The notes beneath the pieces are model-generated. The model had not been told where the DNA came from. It saw nothing but the letters and a program-made list of their open reading frames with translations, and ran no database searches. Shown piece by piece: positions 44,294 through 52,965 of a stretch of 64,000 bases of DNA. Both the position numbers and the translations under genes were made by a program. The first letter of the stretch is position 1, and each line of letters opens with the position of its first letter. Source of the DNA: Gemmatimonadota bacterium (GTDB lineage: Bacteria > Gemmatimonadota > Gemmatimonadetes > Longimicrobiales > Gaopeijiaceae); the NCBI GenBank assembly GCA_030428885.1, contig JAUIEJ010000003.1:372001-436000 (forward strand). The letters run 5' to 3'.

Positions 44294-45640
44294 TCATCCG
44301 AGGGCCACGTCCTCGTGGGCGAAGCGCACCTCGGTGCGCACCGACGACCGGGCCGAGACCATGGAGGCCAACACGGCGGCGGGGCCCACGCGACCGAGGA
44401 ACATGAGGACCGGGAGCACGAGGCGCCCGGGCACGCTCAGCTCTCCCGTCACCCCCATGCTGAGTCCCACCGTGCCGAACGCCGAGACGGTCTCGAACAC
44501 CAGGCGCACGAGCCCCGCCCGGCCCTGGGCCTCGTGGGTCAGGGCCTCGGTGGTGAGGACCACGAAGCTCGCCAGCGCCAGGAGGGCGAGTCCCCCCACC
44601 ACCAGTCCCACGGCGCGGTGCACCGTCTCCCACGGCACCGTGCGATCGAAGGCCGCCACGTGGCGCCGCCCCCGGAGCCGGGACCCCAGGAGCAGAACCA
44701 GAAGCACCAACGGAAGGGTCTTGATGCCCCCGGCGGTGGATCCCGGCGATCCCCCCACCACCATGAGGAGCATGGTGAGGACCAGGGAGGGGTTGGTCAC
44801 GGCGTCGTAGTCCACGGCGTTGAAACCCGCCGTGCGGGGCGTCACGGAGAGGAAGAGGGCGTTGACCAGGCGGTCGCCCCACCCCAGGTCGCCCAGGGTG
44901 GCCCGGGATTCGAACCAGAGAAAGAGGCCGAACCCGCCCAGGAGGAGGGCCGCGGTGGCCGTCAGGACCAGGCGGGAATGGAGGGAGAGGCGGCGCACGT
45001 CCCGGTGCAGGTACCGGGCGCGGAGGTCTTCCACCACCACGAATCCCAGGCCGCCCACCACCACCAGCGCCATGACCGTGATCAGGGTCGGGCCCGACGT
45101 CCGGAAGCCCACCAGGGAATCGGAGAAGGTGGAGAACCCGGCGTTGCAGAAGGCCGAGATGGCGTGGAACACGGCGTGCCACGCCGCCGGGCCGGCGCCC
45201 AGGGACTCCCGCCAGGTGAGCCAGAGGGCCCCGGCGCCGATTCCCTCCACGGCGAAGGTCACGGCCACCACGGTGAAGAGCAGCGAACGAAACGACGGAT
45301 TCCGGAGGATCGCCACGTGCCCCCCCACGGCCTCTTCCATCTCCAGATGGCGTCCCCCCAGGAGGCTCAGGAGGAAGGTGGTGAAGGTGAGGATCCCCAG
45401 CCCCCCCGCCTGGATCAGCACCAGGATCCAGGCCTGGCCCAGGGGAGTGAAGTAGGTGGCCGTGTCCACCACGATGAGCCCCGTGACGCAGACGGCGCTG
45501 GTGGCGGTGAAGAAGGCGTCCACCACCCCCAGACCGTCGCCGACGTACAGGCCGGGAATCACGAGAAATCCCACGGTGCCCACGAGCACCAGCGCCACGA
45601 ACGAGGCGACGAAGAGCCGGGCGGCGGTCCAGCCCCTCAC
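44294..45640 (-). CDS. TrkH/KtrB-family potassium transporter subunit (second copy)
   Basis: 448 aa. The GTG overlaps the stop of the upstream trkH gene (GTGA). It has the four M1-P-M2 repeats: selectivity-loop segments TSAVCVTGLIVVD, ISAFCNAGFSTF, VTPRTAGFNAVDY and VSAFGTVGLSMG. The Gly residues in each filter support a functional cation pathway. The shorter length and the adjacent KtrA-like gene point to the Ktr type. It is clearly diverged from the neighbouring TrkH. Confidence 0.92.
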   Translation of the reverse strand: MRGWTAARLFVASFVALVLVGTVGFLVIPGLYVGDGLGVVDAFFTATSAVCVTGLIVVDTATYFTPLGQAWILVLIQAGGLGILTFTTFLLSLLGGRHLEMEEAVGGHVAILRNPSFRSLLFTVVAVTFAVEGIGAGALWLTWRESLGAGPAAWHAVFHAISAFCNAGFSTFSDSLVGFRTSGPTLITVMALVVVGGLGFVVVEDLRARYLHRDVRRLSLHSRLVLTATAALLLGGFGLFLWFESRATLGDLGWGDRLVNALFLSVTPRTAGFNAVDYDAVTNPSLVLTMLLMVVGGSPGSTAGGIKTLPLVLLVLLLGSRLRGRRHVAAFDRTVPWETVHRAVGLVVGGLALLALASFVVLTTEALTHEAQGRAGLVRLVFETVSAFGTVGLSMGVTGELSVPGRLVLPVLMFLGRVGPAAVLASMVSARSSVRTEVRFAHEDVALG

Positions 45641-47109
45641 CCGACCCGACGGCCTCCCCTACGCCGCTTCCACGTCTCGGGGAGGAAGAGCAGCAGTACC
45701 GTGTAGATCTCCAGCCGTCCCACCAGCATGAGGAAGCTCAGGATGGCCAGGGCCGGTCCGGACATCCATCCGTAGTTGTCGGTGGCGCCCACGGCCCCCA
45801 GTCCCGGCCCGATGTTGCCCACGGTGGCGGCGCTGGCCCCCACGGCGGTGAGGAGGTCCATGCCCAGGAAGCTCAGGGCCAGGGCGCCGGCCCCGAAGCA
45901 GAGCAGGTACAGGATCACGAACCCGATGACGTTGGCCAGCACGCTCTCGGGCACCACGTGCCGCCCCACCCGGGCCAGGAGCACGGCGCGGGGGTGGAGG
46001 TGTTTGCGGAGTTCCATGGCGCTCTGCTTCAGGAGCAGGAGCACCCGTACCGCCTTGATGCCTCCCCCCGTGGACCCGGCCATGCCCCCGACGAAGAGCA
46101 GGCCGAACAGCACCATCTGGGCTCCGGGCGCCCACACTTCGTAGTCGGCGGTGACGAAGCCCGTGGTGGTGGTGAGGGAGACGGCGGTGAAGAGGGAGTC
46201 CCGCACCGAGGCCTCCAGCGCCGCAGGGGCGTAGGTGCCGGCCAGGAGGTTCACGGCCACCAGGAGCACCGTGGCCACCGCCAGCACCCCGGAGAAGAAG
46301 CGCCACTCCACGTCCTTCCAGTACTCCAGGCGCCCCGAGGCCGCCCGGAAGTGGAGGGTGAAGTTGATCCCCGCCAGGTACATGAAGAGGATCGTCACGT
46401 ACTGGATGTAGGGGGACTCGAAGTGGCCCAGGGAGGCGTTCTTGGTGCTGAATCCGCCGGTGGCCAGGGTGGCGAAGGTGTGGGTGATGGCGTCGAACGC
46501 CCCCATTTCGCCGGCCATGTAGAGCAGCACCTGGGCGCCGGTGAGTCCCACGTATACGAGCCAGAGGAGCTTGGCGGTCTGGGTGATGCGGGGGCGGAGC
46601 CGCTCCGGCGTGGGGCCGGGGACCTCGGCCTTGAAGAGCTGCATGCCCCCGACGCCCAGGTACGGGAGGATGGCGATGGCCAGGACGATGATCCCCATGC
46701 CCCCGAGCCAGTGGGTCAGGGCCCGCCAGAAGAGAATCCCGTGGGGAAGGGACTCGATCTCGGCGAAGACGGTGGCGCCGGTGGTGGTGAAGCCCGACAT
46801 GGACTCGAACACCGCGGCCCAGAACGAGTCCAGGGCGCCGGTGAAGAGGTAGGGCAGGGCCCCGAACACCGCCGTGGCGCCCCAGGCGAAGGTGACGATG
46901 GCGAAGCCGTCCCGAGGGGAGATGTCGGCCTCCACCCCCGTGAGGCGGTACGCCGTGAACCCCGAGGCCATGGTGACCACCGCGGCCAGGAAGAGGGCCA
47001 GGGAGTCGCCGTCCCGGTAGAGGAGCGACACCGCGAAGGCGCTCAACATGGACAGCCCCACGAAGACCAGGAGCAGTCCCACGACACTCACGACGTTGCG
47101 GATCGACAT
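45637..47109 (-). CDS. trkH: TrkH-family potassium uptake protein
   Basis: 490 aa from the ATG at 47109. The four pore segments are SMSGFTTTGATVF, FATLATGGFSTKN, VSLTTTTGFVTADY and ASAATVGNIGPGL, the usual TrkH pattern. It is 31 bp downstream of the double-RCK TrkA gene, giving a complete TrkAH system. The C-terminal RRRGGRR tail is short and basic. Confidence 0.94.
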   Translation of the reverse strand: MSIRNVVSVVGLLLVFVGLSMLSAFAVSLLYRDGDSLALFLAAVVTMASGFTAYRLTGVEADISPRDGFAIVTFAWGATAVFGALPYLFTGALDSFWAAVFESMSGFTTTGATVFAEIESLPHGILFWRALTHWLGGMGIIVLAIAILPYLGVGGMQLFKAEVPGPTPERLRPRITQTAKLLWLVYVGLTGAQVLLYMAGEMGAFDAITHTFATLATGGFSTKNASLGHFESPYIQYVTILFMYLAGINFTLHFRAASGRLEYWKDVEWRFFSGVLAVATVLLVAVNLLAGTYAPAALEASVRDSLFTAVSLTTTTGFVTADYEVWAPGAQMVLFGLLFVGGMAGSTGGGIKAVRVLLLLKQSAMELRKHLHPRAVLLARVGRHVVPESVLANVIGFVILYLLCFGAGALALSFLGMDLLTAVGASAATVGNIGPGLGAVGATDNYGWMSGPALAILSFLMLVGRLEIYTVLLLFLPETWKRRRGGRRVG

Positions 47110-47140
47110 CAGCCGCGGCGGTCGGTGCGGGGCGAAGGGG

Positions 47141-48484
47141 TCATTCGAAGCGGCGCTCGATCTCCGAGATGGCCTCGGGCAGGGCGAAGACGATGACCTC
47201 GTCGCCCGGGAGGATCTCGTCGTCCCCTCGGGGAATGATGATCTCCTCGCCCCGGATGATGGTGCCGATGAGGGAGCCCTTGGGGAAATGGAGGTCCTTG
47301 AGGGCCTTGCCGGCCACCTCGCTCCCGGGCCCCACGTTGAATTCGATGGCCTCGGCCTCGATGCCCTTCAGCGCCGCCACCGTCATGACCCGCCCCCGTC
47401 GCACGTACCGGAGGATCGCGTTGACGGTGGCCATGCGGGGTGAGACGGCGGCGTCGATGCCCACCTTGGGCACGATGGGGAGGTAGTCGAACTTGTTGAC
47501 CAGACTCACCACCTTCCGGGCGCCCACGGTCTTGGCCAGGAGGGAGCTGAGCATGTTGGTCTCGTCGTGGCCCGTGGCCGCCACGAACCCGTCGATGCCC
47601 GACACGCCCTCCATCTCCAGGAGCTCCAGATCGGTGGCGTCGGCGTGGAGCACCAGGGACCGGGGCAGGTGCTCGGCGAGCTCGAGGCAGCGCCGGCGGT
47701 CGTGATCCAGGATCGTGCACTCGATCCCGTGGGCCTCCAGGAGCTCGGCCAGGTATTCGCCCTCGGCGCTGCCGCCGGCGATCATCACCCGGCGCAGGGT
47801 GTGGCGCTCGTACCCGGCCAGGGGCGGCACCTGCTGAACCTCGGTGGTGGGGGCCAGGAGGTAGATCTGATCGCCGGCGTCGATGCGGTCGGCGCCCCGG
47901 GGAATGACGGTTTCGCCGTTCTTCACCACCGCGGCGGTGACGAAGTGGAACTGGCGCAGCTCCTGCCCGATTTCGGCCAGGGTGCGCCCGGCCACCGGGG
48001 CGCCCTCCCGCACCACCACGCCCAGCAACTGCACCCGCCCGTCGGCGAACTGGGCCACGTCGGTGGCCGCGGCGCTCTGGAGGAGCTGGTACGTCTCCAG
48101 GGCGCACTCCCGCTCGGGATTGATGAGCAGGTCGATGCCCAGGGCTTCCCGGGACAGGACCGACCCCCGTTGGTAGTACTCGGGGTTGGAGATCCGGGCG
48201 ATGGTGTAGCGCACGCCCATGCGGGAGGCCGCCAGGCAGGCGATGAGGTTGACTTCGTCCTGGCTCGTCACCGCCAGGAGCATGCGACCGCCCCGGACGC
48301 CGGCCCGCTCCAGGACCGGGAGAGACGCCCCGTTTCCGGTGATGGTGAGGACGTCGAGTTGCTGCGAGGCGAAGTCGGCCCGTTCCGGGTCCGACTCGAT
48401 GAGGATCACGTCCTGGTTTTCTTCCGAGAGACGGCGAGCCAGGTGGAACCCCACCTCCCCGGCGCCGACGATGAGCACTTTCAT
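47141..48484 (-). CDS. trkA: Trk potassium uptake regulator TrkA (double RCK)
   Basis: 447 aa from the ATG at 48484; TTG and GTG codons just upstream could add up to three residues. It has two tandem RCK units: MKVLIVGAGEVGFHLARRLSEENQDVILIE at the start and RRVMIAGGSAEGEYLAELLEAHG at about 236, each followed by an RCK_C domain. This is the standard TrkA length. It binds NAD(H) and controls TrkH. It is the first gene of a four-gene minus-strand K+ uptake cluster. Confidence 0.95.
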   Translation of the reverse strand: MKVLIVGAGEVGFHLARRLSEENQDVILIESDPERADFASQQLDVLTITGNGASLPVLERAGVRGGRMLLAVTSQDEVNLIACLAASRMGVRYTIARISNPEYYQRGSVLSREALGIDLLINPERECALETYQLLQSAAATDVAQFADGRVQLLGVVVREGAPVAGRTLAEIGQELRQFHFVTAAVVKNGETVIPRGADRIDAGDQIYLLAPTTEVQQVPPLAGYERHTLRRVMIAGGSAEGEYLAELLEAHGIECTILDHDRRRCLELAEHLPRSLVLHADATDLELLEMEGVSGIDGFVAATGHDETNMLSSLLAKTVGARKVVSLVNKFDYLPIVPKVGIDAAVSPRMATVNAILRYVRRGRVMTVAALKGIEAEAIEFNVGPGSEVAGKALKDLHFPKGSLIGTIIRGEEIIIPRGDDEILPGDEVIVFALPEAISEIERRFE

Positions 48485-48609
48485 GGCCACCAAGCTAGCG
48501 GCGCTCCGGACGAGTGTCGAACCCCCCCGGGAGACCGGAACTCCGAGGGGGGGCTGGGTATCAAACGGGGAGACGATCCTCTTCGTCCCGACCCCATCAG
48601 GGAGGGTTC

Positions 48610-49719
48610 ATGCTCGACCGCGCCGACCTCGTCCGCCTCTATCGTGAGTACCGCGATCACCCCGTTCTGAGCGTCTATCTCGACGTGGATCAGCACGACC
48701 CGGCTCAGCGCCGGGCGTGGAAGACCCGACTGGAGCGGGAGGCCTCGCTGGAGGGTCGGCGGGTGGCCGAGGCCGGGGGCGACACCGAGGCGTTCGAGGC
48801 GGCCCTGGGCCACGTGGAGGCCGAGCTGCAGGACACCGGGTTCGTCCACGGCAAGGGGTGGGTGGGGTTCGCCACCGCCGACGCCCTGGTGCACCACGAG
48901 TCGCTTCCCGTGCCCATGCCCGACCTGGTGCGGTGGGAGAGCGGCATCCGGGCCGCCCCCTACGTCCGGGGCCTGAAGCGCCTGCGCCCCATCGCCGTCA
49001 TCATCGGGGACCGCCGGCGGGTGCGGCTCTTCGATCTGCAGGAGGGTGCGCTCCAGGAGGCCCCGTCCATGGTGGCCGACCAGGATGTGGGCGATCTCTC
49101 CGACGTGGGGGTGCGGAAGGGCGGGAGTCGCAGCTCGGGCGTGCGGGGCGAGACCGCCACCGACCACGCCCAGCGGTATCTGGAGCAGAGCGCCGAGCGG
49201 CTCTGGAAGGACGCCGTGGAGCGCCTCGTCTCCATGGCGGGCGACGAGGGGTTCGTGGTGGTGGGGGGCACCCCCGAGACCGTGGGTCGCCTGGAGGGAA
49301 TGCTGCCGGATCGCCTTCGGGCCCGGACCGAAACCGCCACGACCCTGCACATCGACATGTCGGCCCCCGAGGTGAAGGAGACGGTGGAGGGCATGGCCTC
49401 GGTGCTCAACAAGCGCCTCCAGGGCGACCTGGTGGACGGGGTCATCGACCAGGCCCGCTCGGGAGGGAAGGGCGTGCTGGGGCGGGACGCCACGGTGACG
49501 GCCCTGAAGGAGATGCGGGTCGACACCCTCCTGGTGACCCGGGCGTTCCTCCGGGACGACCCGGAACTGGCCGATCGCTGCGTGGGCACGGCCCTGGCCC
49601 AGGACGCCGAGGTCGAGGAGGTCTCGGGGCCCGGGGCCGACCGCCTCGACGCCGAGGCCGGGGGGATGGGCGCCCGCCTGCGCTACCGCATCGACGAAGC
49701 GGTGGCCGCCGGGGATTGA
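48610..49719 (+). CDS. baeRF-like protein (bacterial homologue of archaeo-eukaryotic release factor eRF1)
   Basis: 369 aa from the ATG at 48610 with GGGAGGGTTC upstream. The start VLSVYLDVDQHDPAQRRAWKTRLERE and the middle RPIAVIIGDRRRVRLFDLQEG followed by an arginine- and acid-rich stretch match the bacterial eRF1-like (baeRF) group. The C-terminal third (VDTLLVTRAFLRDDPELADRCV) resembles eRF1 domain 3. No GGQ motif is visible in the middle domain, so peptidyl-tRNA hydrolysis is doubtful. These proteins are thought to act on ribosomes; the family role is not settled. It is divergent from trkA. Confidence 0.7.
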   Translation: MLDRADLVRLYREYRDHPVLSVYLDVDQHDPAQRRAWKTRLEREASLEGRRVAEAGGDTEAFEAALGHVEAELQDTGFVHGKGWVGFATADALVHHESLPVPMPDLVRWESGIRAAPYVRGLKRLRPIAVIIGDRRRVRLFDLQEGALQEAPSMVADQDVGDLSDVGVRKGGSRSSGVRGETATDHAQRYLEQSAERLWKDAVERLVSMAGDEGFVVVGGTPETVGRLEGMLPDRLRARTETATTLHIDMSAPEVKETVEGMASVLNKRLQGDLVDGVIDQARSGGKGVLGRDATVTALKEMRVDTLLVTRAFLRDDPELADRCVGTALAQDAEVEEVSGPGADRLDAEAGGMGARLRYRIDEAVAAGD

Positions 49720-49778
49720 CCTCCGGCGGGGAGTGGGGGGACTTTCGGGACGCCCTGATTCCCGCCACGAGGTTCTCC

Positions 49779-51281
49779 ATGCGCCCCACCGTCCGCCCCT
49801 TCGTCGCCGCCCTCCTCGCCCTCACCGCGTCGGCCGCCGGGGGGGCGTCGCCGGTGTCGGGCCAGATGCCCGCCGATTTCCCGGCCGACACCGCCGTGGT
49901 CACCACCCACACGGTGACCATCCGGGGGGAGGCCGTGCCCTACTCGGCAGAGGTGGGCTACCAGCCGGTGCTGGACGCCGACGGCGAGACCGTGGCGGCC
50001 CTCTTCTACACGTGGTACGCCCGGACCGACGTGGACGACGCCACCTCCCGTCCCCTGGTGGTCTCCTTCAACGGAGGGCCCGGGTCGGGGTCGCTCTGGA
50101 TGCACATCGGCTACACGGGCCCCCGCATGCTGGAGATCGACGACGAGGGGTATCCCGTCATGCCCTACGGCATGCGGGACAATCCCAACTCCATCCTGGA
50201 CGTGGCCGACATCGTCTACGTCAATCCGGTCAACGTGGGGTATTCGCGCATCGTGGGAGACGCCGAGCGCTCCCGGTTCTTCGGCGTCAACGAGGACATC
50301 GCCTACCTCTCGGACTGGATCCGGACCTTCGTGACCCGGAAGGAGCGGTGGGCGTCGCCCAAGTACCTCATCGGCGAGAGTTACGGCACCACCCGGGCGT
50401 CGGGGTTGGCCCGGGAGCTCCAGGGCTCGGAGTGGATGTATCTCAACGGCGTCATCCTGGTCTCGCCCACCGGCCTGGGGGTGGATCGGGCCGGACCCGT
50501 GGGCGACGCCCTGGCCCTCCCCAACTTCACGGCCACGGCGTGGTACCACGGCCAGCTTCCGTCGGACCTCCAGAATCGGGACCTGGAGGAGATCCTCCCC
50601 GAGGTCGAGGCCTTCACCCTCGACACCTTCCTGCCGGCGCTGGCCCGGGGCGGCTCGTTGTCCTCGGCGGAGCGGGGCGAAATCGCCGGGGCCGTGGCCC
50701 GCTGGTCCGGGACGTCGGCCGACTGGGTGGCCGACCACAACCTCCGGCCCAACGTGGGGGAATTCCGGAAGGAGCTGCTTCGGGACGAGGGCTTCACCGT
50801 GGGACGCCTGGACGCCCGCTACAAGGGCCGGGACGGCCGGGACGCCGGGGAGAGCTACGACTACGACCCGGCCCTGTCGGCGTGGAATCACGCCTTTTCG
50901 CCGGCCATCAACATCTACATGCGGGAATTGGGGTGGGAGACCGATCTCCAGTACTACCTCTTCGGCCCGGTGAACCCCTGGAACCGCAACGGCGACGACA
51001 CGGGCGAGGATCTGCGCCGGGCCATGTCGGAGAACCCCTACCTCCACCTCCTGGTGCAGGGCGGGTACTACGACGGGGGCACGGACTATTTCTCGGCGAA
51101 GTACACCATGTGGAACCTCGACCCCGCCGGGCGCCTCCAGGACCGCATGCGGTTCACCGGGTACCGGAGCGGCCACATGATGTACCTTCGGGCCGAGGAC
51201 CTCACCACGTCCAACCAGGACATTCGTGACTTCATCACCTGGTCTCTCCAGGCCGCCGAGGGTTCGGCCGGGTATCGCTGA
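49779..51281 (+). CDS. Secreted S10-family serine carboxypeptidase-like protein
   Basis: 500 aa from the ATG at 49779. A signal peptide ends near SPVSGQ. The S10 pattern is complete: FNGGPGSGSLWMH (oxyanion), NPVNVGYS, IGESYGTTRASGLA with Ser201, the Asp in YYDGGTDYF and His in YRSGHMMYL. The gap of about 150 residues between the Ser and Asp segments carries helical lid sequence. Export suggests it trims the C-termini of peptides outside the cytoplasm. It sits 2 bp before an L,D-transpeptidase gene. Confidence 0.92.
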   Translation: MRPTVRPFVAALLALTASAAGGASPVSGQMPADFPADTAVVTTHTVTIRGEAVPYSAEVGYQPVLDADGETVAALFYTWYARTDVDDATSRPLVVSFNGGPGSGSLWMHIGYTGPRMLEIDDEGYPVMPYGMRDNPNSILDVADIVYVNPVNVGYSRIVGDAERSRFFGVNEDIAYLSDWIRTFVTRKERWASPKYLIGESYGTTRASGLARELQGSEWMYLNGVILVSPTGLGVDRAGPVGDALALPNFTATAWYHGQLPSDLQNRDLEEILPEVEAFTLDTFLPALARGGSLSSAERGEIAGAVARWSGTSADWVADHNLRPNVGEFRKELLRDEGFTVGRLDARYKGRDGRDAGESYDYDPALSAWNHAFSPAINIYMRELGWETDLQYYLFGPVNPWNRNGDDTGEDLRRAMSENPYLHLLVQGGYYDGGTDYFSAKYTMWNLDPAGRLQDRMRFTGYRSGHMMYLRAEDLTTSNQDIRDFITWSLQAAEGSAGYR

Positions 51282-51282
51282 G

Positions 51283-52923
51283 GTGAGCCCCGGCCCGGCC
51301 CGGGCGCGGCGGGGACTCGGCCTCGCCGGGGTCCTGGCCGTGCTGGGGGCCGGGGCGGCAGGCGCCCAGGTGCCTCCGGTAGCCCCCCGGGCCGAGGCCG
51401 CCGACGAAGTGCGCCTCCGCCTGGAACAGTTCCGGGAGGTGGGCTCCCTCCGGGTGGCGGGGATCGAACTCGTGGGAGCGGGGCTCTTCGCCCTGTACGA
51501 GCCCCGGGAGTTCCGGCCCCTCTGGTCGCCGGACACCGCCCGGGAGCTGCTGGACTTCGTCCGGGGCATGGAACTGGACGGTCTGGAGCCCGCTCGCTAC
51601 GGCGCCCCGGTCCTGGACAGCCTGGTGGGGGTATGGCCCCGGGAGCCCGGTGGCGTCGCCGCCGTGGACCTGGTCTTCAGCGACGCCCTGGTGCGGGTGG
51701 CCCACGATCTGCGCCGGGGGGTGGTGGACCCGTCGGCCCTGGGACCCGAGTGGGCCGACACCCCACGGGAGGCGCCCATGCCGCCCGACTCGGTGGCGGG
51801 CCTGGTCACCGGCGGGGATCTGCGCCGTCGCCTGGCCACTCTTCGGCCCGGCCACTTCATCTACCAGGGGCTGGCCGGGGCGCTGGCCCGGTATCGCACC
51901 CTGGAACGCCAGGGCGGATGGCCCATGGTGGGGGAGGGGCCGCTCCTGGCCCTGGACTCCATCTCGCCCCGGGTGGCGGCCCTCCGGATCCGACTGCTCC
52001 GCACGGGCGACCTGGGTGCGGGAGGCGACTCCACCTCCACCCGCTTCGACGCCGACCTCGACGCCGCCGTACGCCGCTTCCAGCACCGCCACGGCCTGAA
52101 CGACGACGGCATCGTGGGCCCCTCGACCCGAGCCGCCCTGGACGTGCCCGTGGACGAACGGATCCGGCAACTGCGCCTGAACCTCGAGCGGGCCCGCTGG
52201 GTGACGCCCGGGCTGGGCCGGGCCTACGTGGCGGTGAACATCGCCGGGCAGCGCACCTACGTCGTCCGGGACGACGCGGTGGTCTGGGAGTCCCGGGCGG
52301 TGGTGGGGGGGCCGTTCACCCGGACCCCCGTCTTCCGGGACACCCTGCGCTACCTGGTGGTGAATCCCACCTGGACCGTGCCCCGGAGCATCAACGCCGA
52401 GATCCTGGCGCGCCTGCGCCGGGAACCCGACTACCTGCGGTCCCAGGGATTCGACGTACTCGACGGATCGGGCACGCCGGTGGATCCCGCCGGCATCGAC
52501 TTCGGGGCGTGGACCGGAGCGTCGTTCCCCTTCGTGTTCCGGCAGCGCCCGGGCCCGGCCAATGCCCTGGGTCGGATCAAGTTCATGTTTCCCAACCCCC
52601 ACAACATCTACCTCCACGACTCCCCGGCCCGGCAGCTCTTCGCCCGGGAGGAGCGGCTCTTCAGCCACGGGTGCATCCGGGTGCAGGATCCCCTGGGCCT
52701 GGCCGAGCTGCTCCTGGAAGACCAGGGCGGCCCGGATCGGGCGGAACTGGCGTCGCTCATCGCCACCGGCGAGACCCGGACCCTCCCCCTGGAACGCCCG
52801 CTTCCGGTCCTGCTCCTGTACTGGACCGCCGCGACCGATCTTCATGGGGAGGTGCACTTCTATCCCGACGTGTACCAGAGAGACCCCACCCTGGCCCAGG
52901 CGCTGGCCCTGGCGGGAAACTGA
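51283..52923 (+). CDS. L,D-transpeptidase (YcbB/LdtD-like)
   Basis: 546 aa from the GTG at 51283, chosen because it directly follows the previous stop and starts a signal peptide (LGLAGVLAVLGAGAAGAQ). After an N-terminal alpha-helical scaffold, a peptidoglycan-binding domain (AAVRRFQHRHGLNDDGIVGPSTRAAL) precedes the YkuD catalytic domain with LFSHGCIRV: His462, Gly463 and nucleophile Cys464. The insert between the catalytic strands and the length are as in LdtD-type enzymes, which cross-link meso-diaminopimelates and resist beta-lactams. The next gene is a class A PBP. Confidence 0.94.
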   Translation: MSPGPARARRGLGLAGVLAVLGAGAAGAQVPPVAPRAEAADEVRLRLEQFREVGSLRVAGIELVGAGLFALYEPREFRPLWSPDTARELLDFVRGMELDGLEPARYGAPVLDSLVGVWPREPGGVAAVDLVFSDALVRVAHDLRRGVVDPSALGPEWADTPREAPMPPDSVAGLVTGGDLRRRLATLRPGHFIYQGLAGALARYRTLERQGGWPMVGEGPLLALDSISPRVAALRIRLLRTGDLGAGGDSTSTRFDADLDAAVRRFQHRHGLNDDGIVGPSTRAALDVPVDERIRQLRLNLERARWVTPGLGRAYVAVNIAGQRTYVVRDDAVVWESRAVVGGPFTRTPVFRDTLRYLVVNPTWTVPRSINAEILARLRREPDYLRSQGFDVLDGSGTPVDPAGIDFGAWTGASFPFVFRQRPGPANALGRIKFMFPNPHNIYLHDSPARQLFAREERLFSHGCIRVQDPLGLAELLLEDQGGPDRAELASLIATGETRTLPLERPLPVLLLYWTAATDLHGEVHFYPDVYQRDPTLAQALALAGN

Positions 52924-52965
52924 CCCCCCTGGCGCCCGGGCCCCGCGCGATCGCACCGTAGAGTC

